A stretch of DNA of 7,099 bases from Chloroflexota bacterium (GTDB lineage: Bacteria > Chloroflexota > Dehalococcoidia > Lucifugimonadales > UBA3495), in NCBI GenBank assembly GCA_028874675.1, contig JAPPJA010000329.1:1-7099 (forward strand), given 5' to 3'. Shown here piece by piece: positions 1 to 6,858 of the stretch (its first letter is position 1; each line of letters begins with the position of its first letter). Both the position numbers and the translations under genes were made by a program. The notes beneath the pieces are model-generated. The model was given only the letters and a program-made list of their open reading frames with translations, was not told where the DNA came from and did not search any database.

Positions 1-254
1 ATGAGATAGAAGAGAGTCCAAAAGCCGGAATGCCCTATGTCGTGGCACCTCTTGACGCTAACGGCAGTGAAACCCCAGACCAGACACAGAATCGCTCCAA
101 TCGAGACGAGTATGCTCGCCCAAGGAAACAGATAGGATACAGGGATTAACGTGATGCCCCAGAGGAACGCCAACGCAAGCAGTGGCAGTATGCCCATGGT
201 CCAATACTGGATGCGACTGATTCGTCCGTCATAGGAAAACAGTACGTACTTCAT
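1..254 (-). CDS. DUF805-type membrane protein, 3' end cut by the window edge
   Basis: Reading the minus strand from the ATG at 254 gives 84 residues before the left edge, with no stop. It opens MKYVLFSYDGRISRIQYW, like the N-terminus of DUF805 (YhaH-like) membrane proteins, which typically begin with a short F-x-G-R-I-S-R-x-x-Y-W segment. Two hydrophobic stretches follow (about residues 20-43 and 45-66), then VKRCHDIGHSGFW (67-79), the family's signature K-R-x-H-D-x-G-x-S-G-x-W. A GGAGA sequence lies at 262-266. It is 7 nt before the ATG at 254 and 4 nt before an in-frame ATG at 257, so either could be the start; I prefer 254. The gene follows the lipoprotein gene on the same strand after about 265 bp. 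Third positions are less GC-rich than in hen1 (54 of 83 codons here against 42 of the first 50 hen1 codons after the ATG, counted by hand). The family is an inner-membrane protein of unclear biochemical function. Confidence 0.85.
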   Translation of the reverse strand, partial: MKYVLFSYDGRISRIQYWTMGILPLLALAFLWGITLIPVSYLFPWASILVSIGAILCLVWGFTAVSVKRCHDIGHSGFWTLFYL

Positions 255-519
255 CATGTGGTCTCCACCCGTGATCCAAGTCAAGTGGCGGCGTCCCCTT
301 TGAGTGGGCGTACCTTGGGACAATAGTGCGGGAACAGAATAATCGGCGGTAAGGGTCTCCTCTCCCCGGCAGGGTCAGCAGTATTCGGACAGATCGCTAG
401 CAGGAATCGGCGTTGCAGAGGTCCTTCGGTTGAATGAGTGTAACCAGAGCCGATTTGCCGAGTGAGCGGCGCCGGCGACTTAGGTGAAAGTCTCCACGTC
501 CGTCGAATTCTTCGCGTGT
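255..519. other. intergenic region between the lipoprotein and DUF805 genes
   Basis: This 265 bp stretch lies between two minus-strand genes. A 93-codon open frame crosses it on the minus strand (281-562), but it is proline- and arginine-rich, overlaps the lipoprotein end and resembles no family I know. I could not find a convincing promoter or a hairpin with a T-run, so it is unclear whether the two genes share a transcript. Confidence 0.5.
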
Positions 520-1656
520 TCAGTCGAGGAACACGGCGTAGTGTCGGTATCCTGTATGGCAACCCTCGGTGATCACCGCCACATTGTCGTGCAGCAGCAC
601 CCCTGCCTCGACGTAGCTGGACAACCGCCGCACCTCCCCGGTGTCCAGCCGATACTGGAAGACCCCGGTGTCCGATCTATTGCCAAAGAAGCCGCGGACG
701 TCGCAAGCCTCCTTGACTGAACAGACCACGTGGTTGGCTGATATGAGCGGCCGGGTATCGGAATGCCCGCCTAAGCCTATGTCCAGTTGTTGTCCGGTTT
801 CCAAATCCAGCATGACGATGATCGACCCGCCCGATTCCAGGTACTGCTGCCAGACAACCAGATCGCCGTGGAGAGTAGGCAAGCCATTGTTGTTGCCCGT
901 CTGCGCCAGCAGCCTCTCTTCGCCGGTGGCGAGGTTGTAGGAGTAGATGTCGCATTGTCGGTCAGGACGGTTGTGGCAGCCTTCGGCGCGAGTCCCGAGC
1001 CGGGGACTATTCCGATTGTCGGACCATACAACGAAGTCGCCGTGAATCGTCGGGTGCTGCTGGTTGCCGGGAGCGACCACTATCGGGATTTCCCGGTCGC
1101 TGCTCAGGTCATAGGCGTAGATGTCGTAATGGTCCCGGGGTGCTTGGAACTCGTTGCGGTTGTCACGCCAGACAAGCCGGGAGCCGGATATGCGGAGATG
1201 GTTCCGGTTGGCCGGCACATCGGTGATGCGGCGCGCCTCCCCGGTGAGCAGGTCCATCGCGAACACGTGGGCAGTGTTCGTCGAGCCGCCCCGCTCGCCG
1301 GTCAACTTGATCTCCTCGCCTTCCTCGATCCAGGCGGCGTGAGTGCTGGACAATACCGCGTTCCACTTGTAGTGACCGTCATCGGTGACCTGGCGGACTT
1401 CGCCGGTGCGGATGTTGGTGAGCCACAGCTCCCCATCATCACTCCTCCCAATGGCATTGTCACCGTATATGTCAGTCAGGAAGCCTTGGGCGTCCAGCTC
1501 AACACTCCTAAATTCGGATGACGGCAGGGGTGTCGGGAGCGGCGGGAGCGGTGTATCCGGCGCAATCCTGCCGCAGGCTGAGATACCGGCGGCCACCGTG
1601 AAGAGGATCGCCAAGATCGCAGCCTTCGTTTGCGGTAAACCGTACATACATTGCAT
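520..1656 (-). CDS. secreted lipoprotein with TolB/WD40-like beta-propeller
   Basis: This 378-residue protein has a lipoprotein signal peptide. A short N-terminus with one lysine (K11) is followed by a hydrophobic core (residues 12-23) and a lipobox ending I-S-A-C with the lipidated cysteine at 28. A proline-rich linker follows (33-45). From about residue 62 there are some six degenerate propeller blades of about 40-60 residues. Each carries a D-I-Y-x-Y-D/N-L-x-T-G-E type strand and an H-G-D-x-V-V-W type strand, for example around 178-184 with 205-211 and 236-242 with 263-269. This is the pattern of TolB-like/PD40 surface propellers, which bind proteins or sugars rather than catalyse. C227 and C235 in one blade could form a disulfide, as expected for an exported protein. 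The ATG at 1656 has AGGGAG 7 nt upstream; a second in-frame ATG at 1647 is less well placed. The ligand is unknown. Confidence 0.88.
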   Translation of the reverse strand: MQCMYGLPQTKAAILAILFTVAAGISACGRIAPDTPLPPLPTPLPSSEFRSVELDAQGFLTDIYGDNAIGRSDDGELWLTNIRTGEVRQVTDDGHYKWNAVLSSTHAAWIEEGEEIKLTGERGGSTNTAHVFAMDLLTGEARRITDVPANRNHLRISGSRLVWRDNRNEFQAPRDHYDIYAYDLSSDREIPIVVAPGNQQHPTIHGDFVVWSDNRNSPRLGTRAEGCHNRPDRQCDIYSYNLATGEERLLAQTGNNNGLPTLHGDLVVWQQYLESGGSIIVMLDLETGQQLDIGLGGHSDTRPLISANHVVCSVKEACDVRGFFGNRSDTGVFQYRLDTGEVRRLSSYVEAGVLLHDNVAVITEGCHTGYRHYAVFLD

Positions 1657-1663
1657 CGCCTGT

Positions 1664-1669
1664 CTCCCT
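1664..1669 (-). promoter_or_regulatory. ribosome binding site of the lipoprotein gene
   Basis: On the minus strand this reads AGGGAG, 7 nt before the ATG at 1656. It favours that start over the in-frame ATG at 1647, which would be about 16 nt away. Confidence 0.65.
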
Positions 1670-1799
1670 TGATGATCGGTTGCGTGTTCGCACTCGGGAA
1701 AACAACCAGGGACAATATGATGAAAAGGGTAGTCCGCCCGCCGAATTAGGGCAAGAAGATCCGGCGGCCACGGGTACCGAAATCGCTTCGCCGGTCAGG

Positions 1800-1949
1800 G
1801 CGGTATTCCAGCCCTTGCGGGGACCCGCCCACCATGTGATCAGTCACCACCCCACCAAGACGGTCACCGCCAGCAGGAACACCAGCACGGCGACGGCGAT
1901 GCCCATCCGGGCTGCCCAGCGCCTGGCCACTTGATGGCCGTCCTGTTCC
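1800..1949. repeat. left copy of a direct repeat flanking hen1-pnkp
   Basis: This stretch matches about 6278-6429 in the same orientation. In the core (1853-1945 against 6333-6425) I count 84 identical bases of 93, with no gaps. Weaker similarity with small indels continues leftward through a shared GTTCCA/ATTCCA-type stretch and GGACCCGC, and perhaps as far as a GGTACCG/GGTTACCG match near 1774 and 6247. The repeat contains the membrane-anchor end of the helix-turn-helix protein gene plus its downstream flank. Confidence 0.85.
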
Positions 1950-1990
1950 TTGTGGTGCTGCGCTTCCAGTACGGCGACTCGCCCCTGGCG
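1844..1990 (-). pseudogene. degenerate 3' fragment of the HTH/coiled-coil/membrane-anchor gene
   Basis: Read on the minus strand, this encodes a tail containing EQDGHQVARRWAARMGIAV, then a hydrophobic segment ending VTVLVGW and a TGA at 1844-1846. The intact gene at 6312-6767 has EQDGHQGARRWVARLGIAV and ends VTVLVAWWLIT. The second tryptophan codon of the W-W pair has become TGA here, and the bases beyond it still match the LIT codons of the intact copy. Toward the N-terminus, similarity fades around VAVLEAQ (KLEEV in the intact copy). The frame is open back to a TAG at 2090-2092, but its upstream residues match neither the coiled coil nor the helix-turn-helix. I see no convincing ATG, GTG or TTG start before the conserved part. 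It is most simply a truncated, decaying paralogue. Expression as a tiny membrane peptide cannot be ruled out but has no support. Confidence 0.8.
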
Positions 1991-2245
1991 TTCTCCATCT
2001 CGGCCCGGGCTGGTGGGCTGGCTTGCTGATTCGCCAGTCTCCTGCTTTGAATATATTATCGACTCGGATACCCGGGGCGTAACCCCCGACTAACATTCTG
2101 CACGCCGCATTTCCCGAATTGCTCGCCGGTAAATCGGAGGGACCATCGTCACGGAAAGGGCCGGTCTTCCCTACCTCCATCTCTTTCACGCGTAACTGGT
2201 TCCGAGCCTTGTCCGCTGGTGGGGGCCTGTCGTACCATTGACAAT
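1991..2245. other. leader region of the hen1-pnkp operon
   Basis: No gene is recognisable here. A short AT-rich patch (2047-2059, containing TATATT and TATTAT) stands out in GC-rich surroundings but has no good -35 partner at normal spacing on either strand. A 5-bp GC hairpin (2073-2088) lacks a T-run. The stretch is the junction between the decayed repeat gene and hen1, so it probably contains the operon promoter. Confidence 0.5.
2209..2238 (+). promoter_or_regulatory. possible promoter for a leaderless hen1-pnkp transcript
   Basis: TTGTCC at 2209-2214 (4 of 6 matches to TTGACA) and TACCAT at 2233-2238 (4 of 6 to TATAAT) are 18 bp apart. The putative -10 ends 7 nt before the hen1 ATG at 2246, which would place transcription start at or next to the start codon. 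This fits the lack of a well-spaced Shine-Dalgarno site: the nearest purine-rich run, GGTGGGGG at 2218-2225, is 20 nt away. Both boxes are weak, so this is only a candidate. Confidence 0.25.
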
Positions 2246-3646
2246 ATGCTGCTCACCATCTCCACCACGTATCGTCCGGCCACGGACCTGGGATACCTGC
2301 TGCACAAGAACCCCGGGAGATTCCAGTCGTTCCCGCTTCCCTTCGGGAGGGCTCACGTCTTCTATTCCGTGGCGGACGCAGACCGCTGCACCGCCGCCCT
2401 CCTGCTGGATATCGATCCGGTGGGTCTGGTGCGTCCCAAGGCCGGCGCGTCCAATTCGGCGGGTTGGCTTCAACAGTACGTAAACGACCGTCCCTACGTC
2501 GCATCGTCCCACCTCAGCGTGGCGATTGCGTCGGTGTTCAACAGCGCCCTGGCCGGCAACTGCAGGGAACGGCCCGAGCTGGCGCAACAGCCAATCCCAT
2601 TGGAAGCCCAACTGCCCACCCTGCCGTCCCGGGAGGGACCTGAACTCATTGGCTGGCTGTTCGAGCCGTTGGGCTACGCCGTTGAAATCCAGGAACACCC
2701 GCTGGATGCGGGCTTCCCCGAGTGGGGGGTCAGTCCCTGCTTTGGTGTGGGCCTCAAGGGGGTGGTGAGGCTGCGGGACCTGCTGGCCCACCTCTACGTG
2801 CTGCTTCCTGTGCTGGATGACGCCAAGCACTACTGGGTGGGCGACGACGAGGTGGACAAGCTGCTGCGGTTCGGCGCGGGCTGGCTGAGCGATCATCCCC
2901 AACAGGAGCTGATCTCCACTCGATACCTGAAGCGGCAGCGCAGCCTGGTGCTACAGGCGTTGGACCGGCTGTCGGATGACGGCCAAGTCGCCCCAAACGT
3001 CGCCGCCGAGCGGGGGCAACACGATGAGGAGCGTCTCGAAACCCCGCTACGGTTGGGGGAGCAGCGGATTCAGGCGGTGCTGGCCGCCCTGCGGGAGGTG
3101 GGCGCGACGCGCGTGCTGGACCTGGGATGCGGAGAAGGCAACCTGTTGCGGGAGCTGCTCAGGGAACCCGCCTTTCGCGCCATCACCGGCGTGGACGTTT
3201 CCCACCGCGCCCTGGAAACCGCCCACTCTCGCCTGCGTCTGGACAACCTGCCCGCCGCCCAACGCGAGAGGATTACGCTGCTCCAGGCGTCCCTCACCTA
3301 CCAGGACCAGCGGCTGGCCGGATTCGACGCCGCGGTGGCCATGGAGGTGATCGAGCACATCGACCCGGACCGGCTGGAAGCGTTCGAGGCTGCCGTGTTC
3401 GGAGCGGCTCAACCCGGCGCTGTGGTCATCACCACGCCCAACTCCGAGTACAACGCGCTGTTCGAAAACCTGCCGCCCGGAGAGTTCAGGCACCGGGATC
3501 ACCGCTTCGAGTGGACTCGGGAACAATTCCAGGATTGGGCCCAGGCGGTTGCCGGTCGCCGGGCTTACGACGTTAGTTTTCACGGCATTGGCTCCGAGCA
3601 CCCCGAATACGGTGCCCCGACCCAAATGGGGGTGTTCACGCGATGA
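2246..3646 (+). CDS. hen1: Hen1, RNA 3'-terminal ribose 2'-O-methyltransferase
   Basis: This 466-residue protein partners Pnkp in bacterial RNA repair. The C-terminal half is an S-adenosylmethionine methyltransferase that adds a methyl group to the 2'-OH of the broken RNA's 3' end before sealing. Visible motifs are the SAM loop DLGCGEG (292-298), VDVS (316-319) and the Hen1 metal site: E367, E370 and H371 in MEVIEHI, plus H419 in HRDHRFEW. The N-terminal half, with the family opening MLLTISTTYRPATDLGYLLH (1-20) and conserved segments at WVGDDEVDKLL (197 on) and DHPQQELISTRYLKRQ (216-231), is the part known to activate the Pnkp ligase. The ATG at 2246 starts exactly at the conserved N-terminus; the upstream GTG at 2219 would add nine unconserved residues. 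The stop overlaps the pnkp start (ATGA), implying translational coupling. Length is typical of the family. Confidence 0.97.
   Translation: MLLTISTTYRPATDLGYLLHKNPGRFQSFPLPFGRAHVFYSVADADRCTAALLLDIDPVGLVRPKAGASNSAGWLQQYVNDRPYVASSHLSVAIASVFNSALAGNCRERPELAQQPIPLEAQLPTLPSREGPELIGWLFEPLGYAVEIQEHPLDAGFPEWGVSPCFGVGLKGVVRLRDLLAHLYVLLPVLDDAKHYWVGDDEVDKLLRFGAGWLSDHPQQELISTRYLKRQRSLVLQALDRLSDDGQVAPNVAAERGQHDEERLETPLRLGEQRIQAVLAALREVGATRVLDLGCGEGNLLRELLREPAFRAITGVDVSHRALETAHSRLRLDNLPAAQRERITLLQASLTYQDQRLAGFDAAVAMEVIEHIDPDRLEAFEAAVFGAAQPGAVVITTPNSEYNALFENLPPGEFRHRDHRFEWTREQFQDWAQAVAGRRAYDVSFHGIGSEHPEYGAPTQMGVFTR
3628..3634 (+). promoter_or_regulatory. ribosome binding site of pnkp inside hen1
   Basis: GGGGGTG, one mismatch from GGAGGTG, ends 8 nt before the pnkp ATG at 3643. 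Together with the ATGA overlap it suggests pnkp is translated by reinitiation on the same mRNA. Confidence 0.5.
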
Positions 3647-6222
3647 AACTGGAAATCCCCGAACTGTGCCTGGTGGCGCTGGTTGGCCCCTCCGGCTCGG
3701 GAAAGTCCACCTTTGCCGCCCGCTACTTCAAACCCACCGAGGTGGTGTCCTCCGACGCCTGCCGGTCCATGGTGGCCGACGACCCCAACGACCAGGCGGC
3801 TACGCCGGAGGCCTTCGCTCTCCTGAATTTCATAGCGTCATCGCGTCTGCGGGTCGGGCGCCTCACCGTCATTGACGCCACCAGCGTGCAGCCCCAGGCT
3901 CGCAAGTCGCTGGTCGAACTGGCCCGGGAGCATGACTGCCTGCCCGTGGCCATCGTATTGAACATGCCCGAGTCCCTCTGTCTGGCCCGCAACCAAGGAC
4001 GAGACGATCGGAACTTCGGCTCCCACGTCGTCCGCCAGCAGACGCAACAGTTGCGCCGGTCCATCCGGGGGCTGCGACGCGAGGGTTTCCGCTACGTCTA
4101 CGTGCTCGATACTCCCGAGGATGTGGCGGCGGCCAGCATCCAGCGGGTACCGTCGTGGACCAATCGCCAGCATGAGACGGGTCCCTTCGACATCATCGGA
4201 GACGTGCACGGCTGTTTCGATGAACTGGTCTTGCTGCTAGAGCGATTGGGATACCAGGTCACGCAACCGCCTGCCGAGCGCGGCGCAGAAGATGGCTTTT
4301 CGGTGTTCCACCCCCAGGGACGCAGGGCCGTCTTCGTCGGCGACCTGGTGGACCGTGGACCCGGCGTGGCCAACGTGCTGAAGCTGGTGATGTCGATGGT
4401 AACGGATGGTACGGCGCTGTGCGTCGCCGGCAACCACGAGTCCAAGCTGGTCCGCAAGCTGAAGGGTCGGAACGTCCAGGTCTCCCACGGACTGGCTGAG
4501 TCTCTGGAGCAACTGGAACTGGAAACGCCGCAATTCCAACAGCAGGCCACGCAGTTCATGGATGGCCTGATCAGCCATTACGTGCTGGACGGCGGCAACC
4601 TGGTGGTGGCCCACGCCGGGATGAAGGAGGAGTACCAGGGGCGGGCCTCCGCGCGGGTCAGGGACTTCTGCCTGTACGGCGAAACCACCGGCGAGACGGA
4701 CGAATGGGGCCTGCCCGTGCGCGCCGACTGGGCCGCCGGCTATCGCGGGCAGGCCACCGTGGTCTATGGACACACTCCGGTCGCGGAACCGGAGTGGTTG
4801 AACCGCACCATCAACGTTGATACGGGATGCGTCTTCGGCGGACGGCTCACCGCGCTGCGATATCCTGAAAATGAGCTGGTGTCGGTGCCGGCGGAGCGAG
4901 TCTATTACGAGCCCGTGCGACCCCTGGGCGGCGATACCCGGGACGAAGATGGGGCGACGGCCACGCATAACCGGCCAACCAATCTGTTGCACGTCGACGA
5001 CGTGATGGGAAAACGGGTGGTGTCGACCCGGCTTCGGGGCAACGTCACCGTCAGGGAGGAACAGGCTGCGGCTGCCCTGGAGGTGATGAGCCGGTTCGCC
5101 CTGGATCCCCGGTGGCTGGTTTACCTGCCGCCCACCATCTCCCCGTGCGAGACCAGCAAGCTTCCCGGTCTTCTCGAACACCCGGCCGAGGTCTTCGGCT
5201 ACTACCGCACCAATGGCGTCTCCAGCGTCGTCTGCGAGGAGAAGCACATGGGGTCCCGGGCCGTGGTCGTGGTGGGCCGCAGCGCCGATGTCACCCAACG
5301 TCGGTTCGGCATCGCCAGCGAGAGCGCCGGCACGTGCTACACCCGGACGGGGCGGAGGTTCTTTGAAGACCCTGCACTTGAAGCCCAGTTCCTGGAACGG
5401 GTCCGCGCGGCCTGCGGCGAATCCGGCCTCTGGGAGGACCTGGAGACCGACTGGGCGCTGCTGGACTGCGAGCTGATGCCCTGGTCGATGAAGGCCCAGG
5501 AACTGGTGTTGGAGCAATACGCGCCGGTTGGAGTATCCGCTTACGCCGGGCTGTCGGCGGCGCAAACTCTCCTGCAAGGTGCGTCGGCGCGTGGAGTGGA
5601 CACCGGCGAGACCCTGGCGTCGGTCGACCAGCGCCTTCATCTGGCCCAACTCTATCGTGAAGCCTACGCCAGGTATTGCTGGCCGGTCACCTCGATTGAT
5701 GACGTCAAAATCGCGCCCTTCCATCTGCTGGCCAGCGAGGGAAGGGTACATTCCGATAAGGACCACCTCTGGCATCTGGCTATGGCCGAGCGCCTGAGTC
5801 AGGCAGATACCGGGCTGTTCCGGGCGACGGGCCACCGGGTGGTGAACCTCGCCTCGCACGAAGAGGAGGAGGACGCCGTTCTCTGGTGGGAGGAATTGAC
5901 CTCCGCAGGGGGCGAAGGAATGGTGGTGAAACCGGTCGACTTCGTAGCCGCAGGCAGGCGCGGCTTGGTGCAGCCGGCAATGAAATGCCGTGGCGGAGAG
6001 TACCTGCGTATCATCTACGGCCCCGAATACACCCTGCCCGCCAACCTGCAACGACTGCGGGGCCGTGGCCTCTCTACCAAACGGTCGCTGGCGCTGCGGG
6101 AATTCGCGTTGGGCCTGGAGGGGTTGCAGCGCTTCGTTGACCGTGAGCCGCTGTATCGAGTCCACGAGTGCGCCTTCGGGGTGCTGGCCCTGGAAAGCGA
6201 GCCGGTTGACCCGCGCCTGTAA
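3643..6222 (+). CDS. pnkp: Pnkp, RNA 5' kinase / 2',3' phosphatase / ligase
   Basis: This 859-residue three-domain enzyme repairs cleaved RNA: it phosphorylates the 5'-OH, removes the 2',3' cyclic phosphate and joins the ends. The kinase has P-loop GPSGSGKST (15-23), D38 and R41 as general base and phosphate clamp, and R116, R120 and R123 in the lid. As I recall it, these numbers match Clostridium thermocellum Pnkp (870 residues). The binuclear metallophosphoesterase has GDVHG (D187, H189), GDLVDRG (D234, R238), GNHE (N264, H265), AHAG (H324), YGHTP (H377) and D393. The ligase has nucleotidyl lysine K534 in EEKHMGSRA, E610 in DCELMPW, E758 to K763 in EGMVVK, and K781 in MKCRG. A helical insert typical of this ligase branch lies at about 640-720. 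No key residue is missing. The enzyme is cytoplasmic and works as a complex with Hen1; no separate ligase gene is present or needed. Confidence 0.98.
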   Translation: MKLEIPELCLVALVGPSGSGKSTFAARYFKPTEVVSSDACRSMVADDPNDQAATPEAFALLNFIASSRLRVGRLTVIDATSVQPQARKSLVELAREHDCLPVAIVLNMPESLCLARNQGRDDRNFGSHVVRQQTQQLRRSIRGLRREGFRYVYVLDTPEDVAAASIQRVPSWTNRQHETGPFDIIGDVHGCFDELVLLLERLGYQVTQPPAERGAEDGFSVFHPQGRRAVFVGDLVDRGPGVANVLKLVMSMVTDGTALCVAGNHESKLVRKLKGRNVQVSHGLAESLEQLELETPQFQQQATQFMDGLISHYVLDGGNLVVAHAGMKEEYQGRASARVRDFCLYGETTGETDEWGLPVRADWAAGYRGQATVVYGHTPVAEPEWLNRTINVDTGCVFGGRLTALRYPENELVSVPAERVYYEPVRPLGGDTRDEDGATATHNRPTNLLHVDDVMGKRVVSTRLRGNVTVREEQAAAALEVMSRFALDPRWLVYLPPTISPCETSKLPGLLEHPAEVFGYYRTNGVSSVVCEEKHMGSRAVVVVGRSADVTQRRFGIASESAGTCYTRTGRRFFEDPALEAQFLERVRAACGESGLWEDLETDWALLDCELMPWSMKAQELVLEQYAPVGVSAYAGLSAAQTLLQGASARGVDTGETLASVDQRLHLAQLYREAYARYCWPVTSIDDVKIAPFHLLASEGRVHSDKDHLWHLAMAERLSQADTGLFRATGHRVVNLASHEEEEDAVLWWEELTSAGGEGMVVKPVDFVAAGRRGLVQPAMKCRGGEYLRIIYGPEYTLPANLQRLRGRGLSTKRSLALREFALGLEGLQRFVDREPLYRVHECAFGVLALESEPVDPRL

Positions 6223-6277
6223 ATCGCCCGCGAACGTTCATACCAGGGTTACCGTTAATTGCGCCCCGTCAGTCAGC

Positions 6278-6429
6278 GCGGCGTTCCAACCCCTTACACG
6301 GACCCGCACCGCTAGGTGATCAGCCACCAGGCCACCAGGACGGTGACCGCCAGCAGGACCACCAGCACGGCGACGGCGATACCCAGCCGGGCAACCCAGC
6401 GCCTGGCCCCTTGGTGGCCGTCCTGCTCC
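6278..6429. repeat. right copy of the direct repeat flanking hen1-pnkp
   Basis: This copy is contained mostly in the 3' end of the intact helix-turn-helix gene and matches about 1800-1949 in the same orientation, 84 of 93 bases in the core. The similarity runs past the stop codon of that gene toward the pnkp stop at 6222, possibly to about 6245. The repair operon thus ends almost where the repeat begins. Confidence 0.85.
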
Positions 6430-6767
6430 CGCAGCAACACTTCTTCCAGCTTGCGGTACTCGTCTATGGCGGTATCCGTCTCCGCCCGGGCCCGGTCCCT
6501 CTCCTGTTCCAACCGGTCCGCTTCCTCGGTCAGTTCCCCCACCGTGCGTTCCAGTTTTTCAACCCTGGCTCTGGCTTGCCGCAGCAGTTCCCGGTCGCTG
6601 GGGTAACGGGGTCCCGGCAGCTTCACGTAGACCCGCCGGCCCTTTCGCCCCACCTCCACCTCGCCCTTGCGGATCATCCGGTCCAACGTGGACAGTGAGA
6701 CCTCCAACTCCCGCGCCGCCTCCCCCTTGTCCACCCAGTGGACATCGTCTTTGACTTTATCTAACAT
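6312..6767 (-). CDS. small protein with N-terminal HTH, coiled coil and C-terminal membrane anchor
   Basis: This 151-residue protein has three parts. Residues about 11-50 resemble an excisionase/MerR-type helix-turn-helix: WVDKGEAARELEVSLSTLDR forms the helices and RKGEVEVGRKGRRVYVKL the wing. Residues about 57-115 are highly charged with heptad-like leucines (L61, L72, L79, L86), predicting a coiled coil and so a dimer. Residues 129-150 are a hydrophobic helix ending WWLIT, with arginines R122, R123 and R127 just before it, as expected for a tail anchor with the DNA-binding end in the cytoplasm. The chosen ATG at 6767 has GAGGTGA 5 nt upstream; a GTG three codons earlier overlaps that site and is unlikely. 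The gene converges with pnkp across about 90 bp. I do not know its function; a membrane-tethered regulator or DNA-tethering protein is inference. A broken copy lies at 1844-1990. Confidence 0.85.
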   Translation of the reverse strand: MLDKVKDDVHWVDKGEAARELEVSLSTLDRMIRKGEVEVGRKGRRVYVKLPGPRYPSDRELLRQARARVEKLERTVGELTEEADRLEQERDRARAETDTAIDEYRKLEEVLLREQDGHQGARRWVARLGIAVAVLVVLLAVTVLVAWWLIT

Positions 6768-6772
6768 GTAAA

Positions 6773-6779
6773 TCACCTC
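6773..6779 (-). promoter_or_regulatory. ribosome binding site of the HTH/membrane-anchor gene
   Basis: On the minus strand this reads GAGGTGA, a near-perfect Shine-Dalgarno sequence 5 nt before the ATG at 6767. It decides against the GTG at 6776, which lies within the site itself. Confidence 0.8.
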
Positions 6780-6830
6780 GTAAACGGCGATGCGTCAGGC
6801 GATTGCGCTTTTGCCAAAATCACCCTAATT

Positions 6831-6858
6831 GTTTTAGCGCGGTTTCTCACACTTGCAA
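6831..6858 (-). promoter_or_regulatory. candidate promoter of the HTH/membrane-anchor gene
   Basis: On the minus strand, TTGCAA (6853-6858) and TAAAAC (6831-6836) each match four of six consensus bases and are 16 bp apart. They lie in an AT-rich island in otherwise GC-rich DNA, about 65 bp upstream of the ATG. The -35 box overlaps an inverted repeat. This is a weak candidate. Confidence 0.35.

Noticed and set aside
787..1521. A 244-codon plus-strand frame opposite the lipoprotein gene
   Set aside because: It is the antisense shadow of the propeller repeats, with no start signal and no recognisable domain.
2073..2088. A GC-rich hairpin (CGGGG / CCCCG) as a terminator
   Set aside because: The stem is only 5 bp and there is no following T-run on either strand.
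1746..2189. A 147-codon minus-strand frame across the decayed repeat gene
   Set aside because: It is in a different frame from the one matching the intact homologue, and its product is low-complexity and rich in arginine, glycine and proline.
2238..2243. A perfect TTGACA just before the hen1 start codon
   Set aside because: Its -10 would fall inside the hen1 coding sequence, so it cannot drive full-length hen1; it is probably coincidental.
4237..6165. A 642-codon open frame on the minus strand opposite pnkp
   Set aside because: It lies wholly antisense to a well-conserved gene. Long antisense frames are expected where GC-rich third positions remove stop codons, and its translation resembles no family.
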